From Candidatus Peribacteria bacterium (lineage in GTDB: Bacteria; Patescibacteriota; Gracilibacteria; Peribacterales; Peribacteraceae): 64,000 bases of DNA. The notes beneath the pieces were generated by a model that worked only from the letters and a program-made list of their open reading frames with translations, did no database searches and was not told the DNA's origin. The position numbers and the translations under genes were made by a program. The stretch lies in contig JACKFU010000001.1 in NCBI GenBank assembly GCA_020632295.1, positions 124,001 to 188,000 of the forward strand, in the 5' to 3' direction. Below, piece by piece: positions 52,386 to 61,461 of this stretch. The number at the start of each line of letters is the position of its first letter. The stretch's first letter is position 1.

Positions 52386-53077
52386 GCAACGAAAGGAAGT
52401 CGCTTATTGCGTCTACCGGTCTTCGTCAGTTTATGTTTCTGGCGAGCCATGGTCTTCGCAACCCATTAACGGCTATTCGTTGGTCGTGTGGTCGACTGGA
52501 AAAAGTAGAGGAACACTCTGAAGAGGCACGTGTGTATCTCGAGGAAATTGCAAAAAACACGACGCGGCTCACACGTATTCTTGGTGCTATCTTTCTTCTG
52601 TCCCATCTCCAAGATCAACTACAACCGCTGAAATACGAGCACCTCGTCTTGCACGACATGCTTAAGAAATCGCTCCCGAAGGAAGAATCGGATAAGAGTA
52701 TCCTCATAGACGGAGACCGCACACTTGCGCTCGAGTCAGATGCAGAAGTACTCCATTCACTGTTCTCGTGTATTCTCATGGGCTGCATTGTTGCTTTTAA
52801 TGGTTACGAACCGAAACCGATTCGGGTACAACTCCAAGGTCAATCGGATACTGTCAGTGCCACTTTTCTCGCAGAAGCGCCACTGCAACTCCTGCGTACT
52901 ACACCACCAGAAAAACTACATACATGGCAAGGAGCAAATCAACTCGTCGGCGGAACAACAGGGCTACTCCTGACACTATCTCGAGACCTCGCTATTGCCA
53001 TGGGGGGATATTTAAAGCTGCAAGAAGGTGACCACTCCTTCACGGTGAGTGTTACGCTGCCAAAAACACGCTCTTAG
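52382..53077 (+). CDS. Degenerate histidine kinase
   Basis: 231 residues from the ATG at 52382 (overlap ATGA with the receiver gene; the ATG at 52358 lies inside that gene). The HisKA part is intact in pattern (LASHGLRNPLTAIRWSCGRL) and resembles that of the 49443 kinase. The HATPase part lacks the NxxxN box and DxGxG; only a G2-like TGLLLTLSRDLAIAMGG remains. It probably cannot bind ATP, and may be phosphorylated by, or dephosphorylate, a partner. It overlaps the convergent gene by 4 bp. Confidence 0.75.
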   Translation: MSNERKSLIASTGLRQFMFLASHGLRNPLTAIRWSCGRLEKVEEHSEEARVYLEEIAKNTTRLTRILGAIFLLSHLQDQLQPLKYEHLVLHDMLKKSLPKEESDKSILIDGDRTLALESDAEVLHSLFSCILMGCIVAFNGYEPKPIRVQLQGQSDTVSATFLAEAPLQLLRTTPPEKLHTWQGANQLVGGTTGLLLTLSRDLAIAMGGYLKLQEGDHSFTVSVTLPKTRS

Positions 53078-53373
53078 CGCAGCGTTTTGCTCGTTGGTTC
53101 GTACCCCATGTCCTTCAGTGCCTTATGGAGACATGTAGATGCTTCGCTGCAATCAACGCCGATTTGATGGAGAAACTCTTTTTGACAGAGGTTCATTTTT
53201 CCGCAATCACTGAGCCCTGCTTCGAGGTTCCACTGAATGGATGTAAGTTTTCCCTGTACATCAAACAATGTTCTCACGGTTTTCTTTTCAGAAAAGCGAC
53301 TACGCAGCAGTAATGCAAGCGTCAATACTTGCACGAGGGCAACAATCGAAAGAAAGGCGATTTGTATACTCAT
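53074..53373 (-). CDS. Small single-pass membrane protein
   Basis: 99 residues. An N-terminal membrane segment (IAFLSIVALVQVLTLALLL), then a helical domain with four Cys (DCGKMNLCQ, DCSEASTCL) that could form two disulfides or a metal site. TATACT is 8 nt before the ATG. Unknown family; the Cys-containing part is probably cytoplasmic if the short N-terminus is outside. Confidence 0.6.
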   Translation of the reverse strand: MSIQIAFLSIVALVQVLTLALLLRSRFSEKKTVRTLFDVQGKLTSIQWNLEAGLSDCGKMNLCQKEFLHQIGVDCSEASTCLHKALKDMGYEPTSKTLR

Positions 53374-53395
53374 TTCCCTCTAGTATAGCAAAATT

Positions 53396-54472
53396 CTACT
53401 CTAAATACAATTTTGGGTTCTTCTTTACACCATTGACTCGTACCTCAAAGTGCACGTGGATGCCCGTTGCGCCGTACACCATGCCCGTATTGCCCATTGC
53501 AGAAATTGTCTGCCCTCGTTTAACGTGATCCCCCTCCTGCACAAAGAGTTCTTCATTGTGGCCGTAGAGCGTCACAAGACCATTCCCATGGTCAATTTCG
53601 ATAACATTTCCGTACCCACCATTCCATCCATAATCTGCACGAATAACTGTTCCGTCTTCGGCGGCAAAAATTGGTCCCCCCAGTTGTCCATCCGTCTTCT
53701 CCTGCATATCAACAGCAAAGTGTCTCGTGTGGAATCCTTGCGTGTAGTAGCACGATGCACTGCACGGTCGTTGTAATACGCCTGCCGTTGGTGTTGCAGT
53801 GAACTGCTGTGTTTTTACTTCGTCAGCTGGCTTTGGCTGTGCCCCTGTGCTTGGTTTCTGCGCTACTGGTTGCTGTCCTGTTGGCTTTTGTTCTACGGGT
53901 GTAGGCTGCTGATCTACTGTAGCGACAGTTTGGTGGTCTACAATCGGTTTACCTCCAGGAATAATAAGTTGCTGCCCCGCCATGATGAATTCACTCTTGA
54001 GTTCATTTTGGTCCATGATGTTGCGCATATCGATGTCGTAGAGCTGTGCAATGCGTGAGAGTGTTTGTCCGCGTGCAACAGCGTGCACTACACCATCGAC
54101 GGGGAGAATAAGTAACTCGTCTCCAGGGGTAATCGTTTCTCCTGGAGAGAGATGGTTTGCCCATTGAATGGTTTCAACAGAGACCTTGTACCACCGCGCA
54201 AGACGCTCCAAGCTATCGCCTTCTTTTACCAAATGAATGGTTCCCTTTGCGTATGCTCTACGTGCCCCCTGGCTTGTTAATGGAGAAGTTTTTTTAATAA
54301 ACCCTTCTTCCACTAACAAAAACTGCTGTGTTGTGAGCCCACTGTCTTGCTCTGGAGCAAGTGCAGCTTTTGGGATGTAGGGCGGTAGAAAGGACCCGAT
54401 GCAGAGCACGCCAATACACACAATGCGCACGCGACGCATGAGCCAGCGATGTGTGGGTGATACGGGTGTCAT
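53396..54472 (-). CDS. M23 peptidase with two LysM domains
   Basis: 358 residues: signal or anchor (VRIVCIGVLCIGSFLPPYI), LysM 1 (about 74-118, VKEGDSLERLARWYKVSVETI), LysM 2 (about 122-165, VARGQTLSRIAQLYDIDMRNI), a Pro/Gln-rich linker, and a C-terminal lysostaphin-type domain (HFAVDMQ, TLYGHNEELFV, GIHVHFEVR giving the zinc ligands). It cleaves peptidoglycan peptides at the wall. Its ATG overlaps the stop of the carboxypeptidase gene by 4 bp; together they trim the wall. Confidence 0.93.
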   Translation of the reverse strand: MTPVSPTHRWLMRRVRIVCIGVLCIGSFLPPYIPKAALAPEQDSGLTTQQFLLVEEGFIKKTSPLTSQGARRAYAKGTIHLVKEGDSLERLARWYKVSVETIQWANHLSPGETITPGDELLILPVDGVVHAVARGQTLSRIAQLYDIDMRNIMDQNELKSEFIMAGQQLIIPGGKPIVDHQTVATVDQQPTPVEQKPTGQQPVAQKPSTGAQPKPADEVKTQQFTATPTAGVLQRPCSASCYYTQGFHTRHFAVDMQEKTDGQLGGPIFAAEDGTVIRADYGWNGGYGNVIEIDHGNGLVTLYGHNEELFVQEGDHVKRGQTISAMGNTGMVYGATGIHVHFEVRVNGVKKNPKLYLE

Positions 54473-55335
54473 AACTCAGCAACGGGTGATGACGTGGTAT
54501 TGAAGGCATTGAGAATCGTTTCCATATCTTTGTATCGCTGCTCTGAGTGGAGCAATACCACCATGTATTCTTTGCCTCCTTCTTCTACGATAGACATCAA
54601 GCATTGCCCCGCTGCATTTGTCGTCCCGGTTTTTCCTGCGATGACTGGACTCTGTTCATGAAGCAGCACATGCGTGTGATAGAGCTGAATAGTATCTCCT
54701 TCGAGGCTAACGATGCGCTTACCTGCACTACTCAAACGACTGGCGATGTCGTCGTACCGCATATCAAACATCGCAAGCCATGCAATGTCTTGTGGTGTTG
54801 ACCAGTGTGCAGGATCATCAAGTCCGGCAGGGTTTCTGAATGATGTTCCTGTCATACCAAGTTGCAGTGCTCGCTTATTCATAGCATCGACAAATGCGGG
54901 CACCGAACCACTGTGATATTGCGCAAGTGTTAGAGCGGCATCATTTGCAGAGTTGATAAGCAATGCAGAGAGGAGGTCTCCTACAGTAAAACGCTTCCCT
55001 GGGGGGAGATATGCCTTGTTTCCTGTTGTGTCGACAACATTTGCTGGGATAGTCACTATTTCGTCCATTGCGTGATTTTCTACAATTAAGAGTGCGGTCA
55101 TCAGCTTCGTAAGACTAGCCATTGGCCGTTGTATACGCGCTTGTCTACCAAAAAGTTGCTGACCACTGTGCATATCGTAAATAACAACGCCAGAAGCAGA
55201 AATACTCTCATCAAGCACGAGTTCCTCACTCACCGGTGCAATAGCAACCCGTTGCAAAGCAACATAATCGGTTGAAACACCGCTTACAGAGGGAAACAGG
55301 CCCAAAAGGAGCGCGGAGAGAAGCGATCGTATCAT
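54469..55335 (-). CDS. D-alanyl-D-alanine carboxypeptidase (S11, DacA-like)
   Basis: 288 residues with a signal peptide (MIRSLLSALLLGLFPSVSG). Penicillin-binding motifs: SLTK in MASLTKLMTALL (catalytic Ser), SAND in LLINSANDAALTLA, and KTGTT in VIAGKTGTTNAAG. It removes the terminal D-Ala of stem peptides. There is no C-terminal amphipathic domain as in E. coli PBP5, so it may be free or held otherwise. TACTAT is 10 nt before the ATG. First gene of a two-gene operon with the M23 peptidase. Confidence 0.93.
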   Translation of the reverse strand: MIRSLLSALLLGLFPSVSGVSTDYVALQRVAIAPVSEELVLDESISASGVVIYDMHSGQQLFGRQARIQRPMASLTKLMTALLIVENHAMDEIVTIPANVVDTTGNKAYLPPGKRFTVGDLLSALLINSANDAALTLAQYHSGSVPAFVDAMNKRALQLGMTGTSFRNPAGLDDPAHWSTPQDIAWLAMFDMRYDDIASRLSSAGKRIVSLEGDTIQLYHTHVLLHEQSPVIAGKTGTTNAAGQCLMSIVEEGGKEYMVVLLHSEQRYKDMETILNAFNTTSSPVAEL

Positions 55336-55443
55336 CTGTACTAGGATAGTACGGATGTTGCATTACATGAAGAGGAGAGCCAAATTTCATGGAGTAGTTT
55401 TTGTATGTTGGTCAAGGATTTGTGCTTGGCAGTTAACTGTTAA

Positions 55444-56355
55444 CTATTGATAGACCACTCTGTCAGCAACGCGCAGGTCGATATACTGCTTCACTTCACT
55501 ACTCTCCACCTCACGCAGAAATAGCCTGTAGCGATTTAACTGTTTCTCAAGTGGCGTCCGGGTATCAAACCAGAGATCAATCCCATCAATGGTGACATGG
55601 AATTCCTGTGCACGGAGGAAGATTCTTCGCTGTGATACTTCTTTTCCAAACTGTCGCAGGAGAGTGAGCTCTGCAGCATTCATCCGCTCAAGGAACGATG
55701 GTCGTACCATGCGTGTCCCGGGATCCGGTCGGACTCCCCAATCCACCACCACAATTTCCGGTAGCGTCTCGGTATCGTGCACTGCAGTTGTAGCGACGTA
55801 CATTCCTTGATCTGTAAGGAAATCCACCGTTGCTCCGGTTTGCGATGTTGCGTACTCCTGGTCTGGCTCGAGAATACGTAGTCTTGCAGCAAGTGGGTGG
55901 AGCTGTACTCGTACATGGAGCGTAGAAGGATACGTCTTACTGACAGAGATTGCTGAAATGTCTGGAATGCTCTCTTTTAAGAGATCTGCCACCTCAAGCG
56001 AGGAGAGGAAGAAGAGGTGCCTTCCAAACATTGGTGTAAGAGCGACTTGGACGTCCTCAATATCGAGCCTCGGTGATTCTCGCGTTACCTGAATTTCGCG
56101 TACTTGAACAATAGGAGAAAAGAGTAGGAATCCAAAGACCGTGCATCCAATGAACATACACGATGCGAGCATTCCTTTAACAGCATGTGCTGTCACTACC
56201 TCTTTCCAGAGATCTGCTGTGCGTTTCCATCGACGCATACGCTCTTTGGATCGGTTGTGTTTTCTCTCCATTTTGCGCTTTACAAAGCGCTTTGTATCAC
56301 GAGAAACGGGGCGAGCGTATTGCTTGGGAAGCCGACGGGTGAGTCTGCGAGGCAC
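55444..56355 (-). CDS. ftsQ: Cell-division protein FtsQ
   Basis: 303 residues from a GTG start, with TACCAT 6 nt upstream. A long basic cytoplasmic N-terminus (about 60 residues, Arg/Lys-rich), one membrane segment (LASCMFIGCTVFGFLLFSPIV), a POTRA domain (VREIQVTRESPRLDIEDVQVALTPMFGRHLF...) and an FtsQ-like beta domain. It scaffolds the divisome. No mur or fts genes adjoin it, so it is detached from the usual dcw cluster. A GTTAACT heptamer tract abuts its stop. Confidence 0.8.
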   Translation of the reverse strand: MPRRLTRRLPKQYARPVSRDTKRFVKRKMERKHNRSKERMRRWKRTADLWKEVVTAHAVKGMLASCMFIGCTVFGFLLFSPIVQVREIQVTRESPRLDIEDVQVALTPMFGRHLFFLSSLEVADLLKESIPDISAISVSKTYPSTLHVRVQLHPLAARLRILEPDQEYATSQTGATVDFLTDQGMYVATTAVHDTETLPEIVVVDWGVRPDPGTRMVRPSFLERMNAAELTLLRQFGKEVSQRRIFLRAQEFHVTIDGIDLWFDTRTPLEKQLNRYRLFLREVESSEVKQYIDLRVADRVVYQ

Positions 56356-56367
56356 AATACTATGGTA

Positions 56368-56441
56368 GAGCTAAAAGCTAAGAGCTAAAAGCTGAGATAT
56401 TTTCGCTCTTAGCTTTCAGCTTTCAGCTTTTAGCTTTACTC
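56368..56441. repeat. 7-bp repeats, AGCTAAA family, in inverted arms
   Basis: AGCTAAA/AGCTAAG units, then AGCTTTC/AGCTTTT units in complement around GATATTTTCGCTC. It is an intergenic hairpin between ftsQ and the GT4 gene. Confidence 0.85.
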
Positions 56442-56448
56442 TCTTGCT

Positions 56449-57531
56449 ATGAACCTTGCGATTGTTGCCGACTGGCTACCCGTCTACGGTGGAGCGGAGC
56501 ATGTGATCGCCGAGTTTACGGCCCTCTGGCCTCATGCGCCGATTTTCACAACCGTTGCCAATCGTCCCAAGCTCGGCCCGCTTGCGACTGCTGATATTCG
56601 CACAACGTCACTGCAGAAGTGGTACACGCTTACTGGCAAACATCAGTGGCTACTACCGTGGATGCCACGTGCCATTGAGGCGATTGACCTTACAGGATTT
56701 GATACCATCATCAGTTCCTCACACGCTATTGCTAAGGGCATTATTCCACCGAGTACTGCACGCCACATCTGCTACTGTCATACACCAATGCGCTATGCCT
56801 GGGAGATGGAAGACGAGTACCTCGATGATTTTAAGATTCCAAAAACACTCCGCAGGATTATTAAAGACAAATTGCGTGATATTCGGAGGTGGGATTTAAC
56901 AACGGCCAAGCGTGTCGACACGTTCATCGCAAACTCCACAACAGTTCAAGAACGCATTCAACGGATTTATCACCGGGATGCTGTGGTGATTACCCCTTCA
57001 GTAGACAAACGATTTTTCGAAATGGGAAATGGGAAATGGGAAATGGGAAATTATTATTTGGCAATAGGTAGGTTAGTCCCGTATAAACGCTACGACCTGA
57101 TGATTGAAGCTGCCAACGCACTCAATCTCCCGCTAAAAGTTGCAGGAACCGGAGGAGATATGGACCGCCTGAAAAAACTCGCCGGCCCAACCGTGGAGTT
57201 TTTGGGCTACGTTCCGGATGAGGATTTGTTTGAGTTGTACAGCGGCGCCAAGGCTCTCCTCTTCGGTGCATACGAAGATGCGGGCGTCGTGCCGCTCGAG
57301 GCACAAGCTTGCGGCACGCCGGTCATCTGCTTTGGAAAGGGTGGTGTGCTCGATACGGTCGTGGATGGAGAAACTGGTGTGTATTTTCATGAGCAGACTG
57401 TAGATAGCGTGACCGACGCACTGAAACGATTTGCAACAATGCAATTTGATCCCGAGAAGATTCGTGATCACGCACGTCAGTTTTCTTCTGAGAACTTTCG
57501 AAAGAAGATGCAGTTAATTGTTAACTGTTAA
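56449..57531 (+). CDS. GT4 family glycosyltransferase
   Basis: 360 residues, GT-B fold: MNLAIVADWLPVYGGAEHVI at the start, ICYCHTPMRYAWEMEDEYL, YYLAIGRLVPYKRYDLMIEA, EFLGYVPDEDLFELYSGAKALLFGAYEDAGVVPLEAQACGTPVI (the EX7E-type donor site). Similar to mannosyl/rhamnosyl transferases of the WbaZ type; donor uncertain. Heptamers (57021-57052) add about 11 residues (EMGNGKWEMGN) just before YYLAIGRL. The last codons are TTAATTG/TTAACTG heptamers, and the stop overlaps the convergent gene by 4 bp. Confidence 0.9.
   Translation: MNLAIVADWLPVYGGAEHVIAEFTALWPHAPIFTTVANRPKLGPLATADIRTTSLQKWYTLTGKHQWLLPWMPRAIEAIDLTGFDTIISSSHAIAKGIIPPSTARHICYCHTPMRYAWEMEDEYLDDFKIPKTLRRIIKDKLRDIRRWDLTTAKRVDTFIANSTTVQERIQRIYHRDAVVITPSVDKRFFEMGNGKWEMGNYYLAIGRLVPYKRYDLMIEAANALNLPLKVAGTGGDMDRLKKLAGPTVEFLGYVPDEDLFELYSGAKALLFGAYEDAGVVPLEAQACGTPVICFGKGGVLDTVVDGETGVYFHEQTVDSVTDALKRFATMQFDPEKIRDHARQFSSENFRKKMQLIVNC
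57021..57052. repeat. 7-bp in-frame repeats in the GT4 gene
   Basis: Four ATGGGAA units inside the linker between the two Rossmann domains. Confidence 0.8.
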
Positions 57532-58499
57532 TCCTCCACATCCGTCTCATCTTCAATTTCCCCGACAAGTTCTTCTAGCACGTCTTCCAGTGTGACAAGG
57601 CCAACAGTTTTATCGTCATCTTGTACAACAGCTTGGTGAATATTTTTGTCGCGAAAGAGTGCGATAAGTTCGTCACTGCGCATGTTGGCGCGCACGGTCA
57701 GAATATCTCTGCTGATACTGCTTACCGGTTCCCCACCTCTCTTTTCGCTGAGTGCTTGCAGCACATCTTGCTTAATAATCATCCCAACAATGTCGTGCAC
57801 AGATGAGCCAAATAGTGGCATGCGAGAGTACGCTTCGTGGTCGACCTTCTGCCATGCCTCGCCAATCGTGTCTTCCGTATTTACACCAATAATGTCTTTG
57901 AGTGGTGTCATAATGTCGCCTGCAGTTTTATCATTCAAAATAAATGCGCGATGAATAAGTTGTCCTTCATCACTCTCAATATGACCCGCACGACGACCAA
58001 TGGTAACAAGTGAACGGATCTGTGCCTCGGTCCCTACTTTGCGTTCACCGCGCTTAAAGAGATTTGTTACCCACTCAAGCAAGACAATGAGGGGCAACAT
58101 TGCTGTTGTAAGCAAGAAGATGAATGGCGCAGCAAAGAGTCCGATCTTCTCTGCGTAATGAATACCAATGGCCTTTGGAATAATTTCGGAGAAGATAATA
58201 ATCCCAAATGTTAGACCGGTTGTAATAACTGCAAGCACTGCATCACCGTAGAGTCTAATGACGAGTTGCCCTACCATTATTGAACCCGCAATGTTCACGG
58301 CGTTATTCCAAACAACAATAGTAATGACAGAACGGTTGAGTGATCGATGGACTCTACTCAGCAGCAGAGAACCCATCACTTTTCTATCGTACAGTGTGTG
58401 AACTTCTGGTTCAGTAAGACTCACCAGTGCTGCCTCTGCCCCAGAGAAAAACCCCGACAATATGAGGATGATAATTATGACAATAACAAGCTGAGTCAT
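57528..58499 (-). CDS. CNNM/CorC-type transport protein (DUF21 + CBS pair)
   Basis: 323 residues. The N-terminal DUF21 membrane domain (about 1-160) has SGFFSGAEAALVSL and FSEIIPKAIG; then a tandem CBS pair (about 195-315) with DIMTPLKDIIGV, AYSRMPLFGSSVHDIVG and TVGLVTLEDVLEELVGEIEDE. Family members are linked to Mg2+/Co2+ efflux or homeostasis. The C-terminal CorC_HlyC domain of longer members is missing. TACACT is 6 nt before the ATG. Confidence 0.88.
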   Translation of the reverse strand: MTQLVIVIIIILILSGFFSGAEAALVSLTEPEVHTLYDRKVMGSLLLSRVHRSLNRSVITIVVWNNAVNIAGSIMVGQLVIRLYGDAVLAVITTGLTFGIIIFSEIIPKAIGIHYAEKIGLFAAPFIFLLTTAMLPLIVLLEWVTNLFKRGERKVGTEAQIRSLVTIGRRAGHIESDEGQLIHRAFILNDKTAGDIMTPLKDIIGVNTEDTIGEAWQKVDHEAYSRMPLFGSSVHDIVGMIIKQDVLQALSEKRGGEPVSSISRDILTVRANMRSDELIALFRDKNIHQAVVQDDDKTVGLVTLEDVLEELVGEIEDETDVED

Positions 58500-58515
58500 G
58501 GGAGGAGTGTAGCAG

Positions 58516-59616
58516 TTATTTTCGCTTTTGCCTCACAAATCCAAGCCCTGCTGCTATGCCAGAGACAATGACAGCCACGGCTGCTGGTCCTGTGTCCCCT
58601 ATAGGAGCATGCCCTGGAATGAACGGTTCTACTTGTGCAAGAGGTAACTGATACAGTGGCAATGGATTGTTGTCACGTATAGGAACAAGTTGTTCTGCAA
58701 TGCAGTAGCGATTGCATCCATCTTCATTGAGACGATTTCCATCGTCACATTGCTCGTCAAATTGATCATCAATAATGCCATCACCACAACGTGGATAGCT
58801 GCAATTTAATCGGCATGCTGTATTGGGATTATCAGAATTTCCTGGTCCTTCATCGCACTCTTCACCCTCATCGAGATTCCCATCGCCACAGAGGTGCGAA
58901 AGGAACCTGCACTCCACACAATCGTATGGCAAGTTTTCGTCGTGTAACGACGGCTCGCACTGCTCTCCAAGCAAGCGTTGAATCGTACCATCGCCACACA
59001 TGCCTACTTCTGCTCTACAGGTAGTAGAGCATCCATCGTTGTCTCTGCGGTTGCTATCGTCGCACTCTTCTGGTGGTTCTACTATTCCATTTCCACAAAC
59101 AGAGGACGCTGTAGAAACCTGCTCGTCGGGTGCAGAAGGATTTAAGGCAACACAAACACCGGAACCACCCGCTCCTGTAACACATACTAGCCCTGTGGCA
59201 CAACGTACTGTCACGACTGATGCTGCATCGTTCGTACAGCACTGTTGTCTGACTCCACACGCCCCGCCTACTCCTGTGGTTTCCAGTATCGCTCTGCATT
59301 CCTCCAGACCTGCACATGCATCTGGTACCGTACACGTACATACTCCCTCACTGCACTCGCCCTCTACCGCTTGACCGTTTTGGTCCACACATGACCCAGT
59401 ACAAACAGACCCCGAAGCAGCGTAGCAATGACCACTTGTATATTCGTATCCTTCCGGACAAGAAAGACTGGCGGTTTCTGCACTGATAACAGGGGTGGTG
59501 CTGCAGGAATCGTAGACAAGGACTTGCCCGTGTAGCGACGTGCCTTTAACAACGATGCCCGCAATCGCAATGAATAGCGTGCAACATGTTCCAATAGTTG
59601 AGCGTCGCCATGACAT
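58516..59616 (-). CDS. Secreted Cys-rich protein with DUF4215 repeats and C-terminal anchor
   Basis: 366 residues: signal peptide (CTLFIAIAGIVVKGTS), Cys-rich modules, and three or four DUF4215-type repeats (CGNGIVEPPEECDDSNRRDNDGC; CGDGNLDEGEECDEG; CGDGIIDDQFDEQCDDGNRL). It ends GDTGPAAVAVIVSGIAAGLG plus a basic tail, a motif-TM-basic pattern like a sortase-type sorting signal. Many disulfides are likely. Probably an anchored surface protein. It has a TATAGA box 5 nt before the ATG. Confidence 0.8.
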   Translation of the reverse strand: MSWRRSTIGTCCTLFIAIAGIVVKGTSLHGQVLVYDSCSTTPVISAETASLSCPEGYEYTSGHCYAASGSVCTGSCVDQNGQAVEGECSEGVCTCTVPDACAGLEECRAILETTGVGGACGVRQQCCTNDAASVVTVRCATGLVCVTGAGGSGVCVALNPSAPDEQVSTASSVCGNGIVEPPEECDDSNRRDNDGCSTTCRAEVGMCGDGTIQRLLGEQCEPSLHDENLPYDCVECRFLSHLCGDGNLDEGEECDEGPGNSDNPNTACRLNCSYPRCGDGIIDDQFDEQCDDGNRLNEDGCNRYCIAEQLVPIRDNNPLPLYQLPLAQVEPFIPGHAPIGDTGPAAVAVIVSGIAAGLGFVRQKRK

Positions 59617-59692
59617 AAACGTCTATAGCGTAGCAGAGCTTTCTCACTTTGTTTAGATGTACATTATTCCTCTTCCGTTTTACACTCACTCT

Positions 59693-60469
59693 ATGCAACG
59701 CAATCCAGATTCCCACAAAGGCGATAACGGAAAAGTAGCCGTCGTTGGGGGAAGTCGGTCTATCCACGGTGCGCCAATATTCAATGCACTTGCCGCAGAA
59801 GCAAGCGGGATTGATACACTCAGCATCTGCCTCCCACAGTGTCATGAAGAGGTGGCAAAACACTGGATCTTAAATGCATTTATTCATCCGTTTCACGGAG
59901 ATTTGATTACGGATGCAGACATCGAACCAATACTGGAGCTGATTGCCCCTCTTGATTGTGTCGTACTTGGCTCAGGCATTGCAAAGACTGGTGAGCGCGT
60001 CCATGCACTGGAAGAAATTATTGCCGCTTCCACTACCCCCATGGTGCTGGATGCAACAGCACTGCAAAGTAATACCCTGGAACTCGTACGCGGAAAGCAA
60101 GCCGTACTCACTCCACATCTTGGCGAACTCGAACGCATGGGTGTTGATGAGAGCAACTTGCAAGACATTGCCAACGAGTACCAAGCCGTTATTGTTCTCA
60201 AGGGGCAGACAGATACTATCTTCTCTTCGCATAGTACTCATACAGTAACTGGTGGAAACGCAGGCCTGACGACTGGTGGCACCGGCGATGTCCTTGCAGG
60301 ACTTATTGCAGGGCTTATCGCGCAGGGTATGGCACCGATTGATGCAGCAAATGATGCCTGTACTGTCATGAAAAAAGCAGGAGAGAAGCTTATGAAGGAG
60401 AAGGGGTATGCGTATACGGCGACCGATGTGACTAGAGTGATTGCAGAACTATTATCTACCATGTCGTGA
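59693..60469 (+). CDS. nnrD: ADP-dependent NAD(P)H-hydrate dehydratase
   Basis: 258 residues from the ATG at 59693; TACACT is 6 nt upstream, so the ATG at 59657 is not used. Ribokinase-like fold of the YjeF C-terminal domain: GKVAVVGGSRSIHGAP, LDATALQSN, LTPHLGELERM, VVLKG-like IVLKGQTD and TTGGTGDVLAGLIAG (catalytic Asp). It repairs hydrated NADH/NADPH. The epimerase half (NnrE) is not fused. The next gene starts 3 bp later. Confidence 0.92.
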   Translation: MQRNPDSHKGDNGKVAVVGGSRSIHGAPIFNALAAEASGIDTLSICLPQCHEEVAKHWILNAFIHPFHGDLITDADIEPILELIAPLDCVVLGSGIAKTGERVHALEEIIAASTTPMVLDATALQSNTLELVRGKQAVLTPHLGELERMGVDESNLQDIANEYQAVIVLKGQTDTIFSSHSTHTVTGGNAGLTTGGTGDVLAGLIAGLIAQGMAPIDAANDACTVMKKAGEKLMKEKGYAYTATDVTRVIAELLSTMS

Positions 60470-60486
60470 TTCGTGATTCGCGATTT
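60464..60486. repeat. 7-bp repeats, TCGTGAT family, at a gene junction
   Basis: TCGTGAT, TCGTGAT, TCGCGAT: they contain the nnrD stop and the GTG start of the next gene. Confidence 0.7.
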
Positions 60487-61114
60487 GTTCCCTCAGTTCC
60501 AAGATCGCATCGATTGTCGATTCTTGACAAAGAACGATCGTTATGACGTTCCTGAGCCTCGCGTTCGCCTACACCAAGTTCATGGAAACCGGACAATTGT
60601 TGCGCGGGAACCTATAGAAAGTACGGAGCAAGCGGACGGCGTAATAACAGATACGCCGGGACTGCATCTCATGGTACGCGCGGCAGATTGTCAGAACTTC
60701 GCCGTGTACGCACCAGGTCATCATGTGTGCGGCGTACTCCATGCTGGATGGCGTGGGATTCTTGCTGGTGCGATACCGGAATTTTTCACCGTACTGGAAC
60801 GTGCATTTGGTATCGAGCCGTATGAAACGTTCGTTGCAGCAGGCCCCTCTATGTGCCTTGCATGCGCGGAGTATAAGGATCCCGATTTTGAACTCCGGAA
60901 GAAGATCGACCCACGCTTTGTTCACGATGACCATGTCGATTTACAAGGGGCAGCTACTATGCAACTCCTTCAGCTTGGCCTGCCACGAGATCACTTTGCG
61001 CGGTATTCTGATTGCACAACGTGTCATCCAAAGACGTATGTGACGTACAGAGGAGGCGATAGGGAGAGAGTGGAGCAGGGAGGGAGTAATGTGTTAATTG
61101 TAAATCTTGTTTAA
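60473..61114 (+). CDS. pgeF: PgeF/YfiH (LACC1-like) purine nucleoside phosphorylase family
   Basis: 213 residues from a GTG inside the heptamer repeat. Family motifs: LHQVHGNRTI, ADGVITDTPG, VRAADCQNFAVY and LHAGWRGILAG; the Cys and His are the metal or catalytic residues. E. coli PgeF limits wrong amino acids in peptidoglycan precursors, and relatives act on purine nucleosides; which applies here is open. Likely co-transcribed with nnrD. Confidence 0.88.
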   Translation: MIRDLFPQFQDRIDCRFLTKNDRYDVPEPRVRLHQVHGNRTIVAREPIESTEQADGVITDTPGLHLMVRAADCQNFAVYAPGHHVCGVLHAGWRGILAGAIPEFFTVLERAFGIEPYETFVAAGPSMCLACAEYKDPDFELRKKIDPRFVHDDHVDLQGAATMQLLQLGLPRDHFARYSDCTTCHPKTYVTYRGGDRERVEQGGSNVLIVNLV

Positions 61115-61154
61115 CTTAATGTAAATTTCTCTTACTGCCATCTCACCCTAACAG

Positions 61155-61340
61155 ATGATAATTTTGCCTCGTTTTTTTTCGATGAGGCAAGCGCGATTAG
61201 TGGACGATGTTTTTTTGGATCCCTACCATGGAGATATCTCGATGATTCGTTTTGAAGCGGTTACGTTTCTTCTCAATCAGCAAGTCCAGGGAGATCAAAT
61301 CACGGTAGTTCGTGGACTACAGTTGCGATCACCCACCTGA
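61155..61340 (+). CDS. Possible small protein upstream of the HD gene
   Basis: 61 residues (MIILPRFFSMRQARLVDDVF...), with natural-looking composition (MIRFEAVTFLLNQQVQGD) but no good promoter or ribosome site. A hairpin (TTGCCTC/GAGGCAA around T8) overlaps its start. The rest of the 61115-61461 gap shows nothing else. Confidence 0.3.
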   Translation: MIILPRFFSMRQARLVDDVFLDPYHGDISMIRFEAVTFLLNQQVQGDQITVVRGLQLRSPT

Positions 61341-61461
61341 CTATCAGGGGACAGGCGTAATCGGCTCGACGATCATCCGGAACAACTACACGGATCTACC
61401 TCACCTTTGCGGATCAATTGCTCACGGTGGGGTTTTTCTATTTGTGATAGAATCACTCCCC

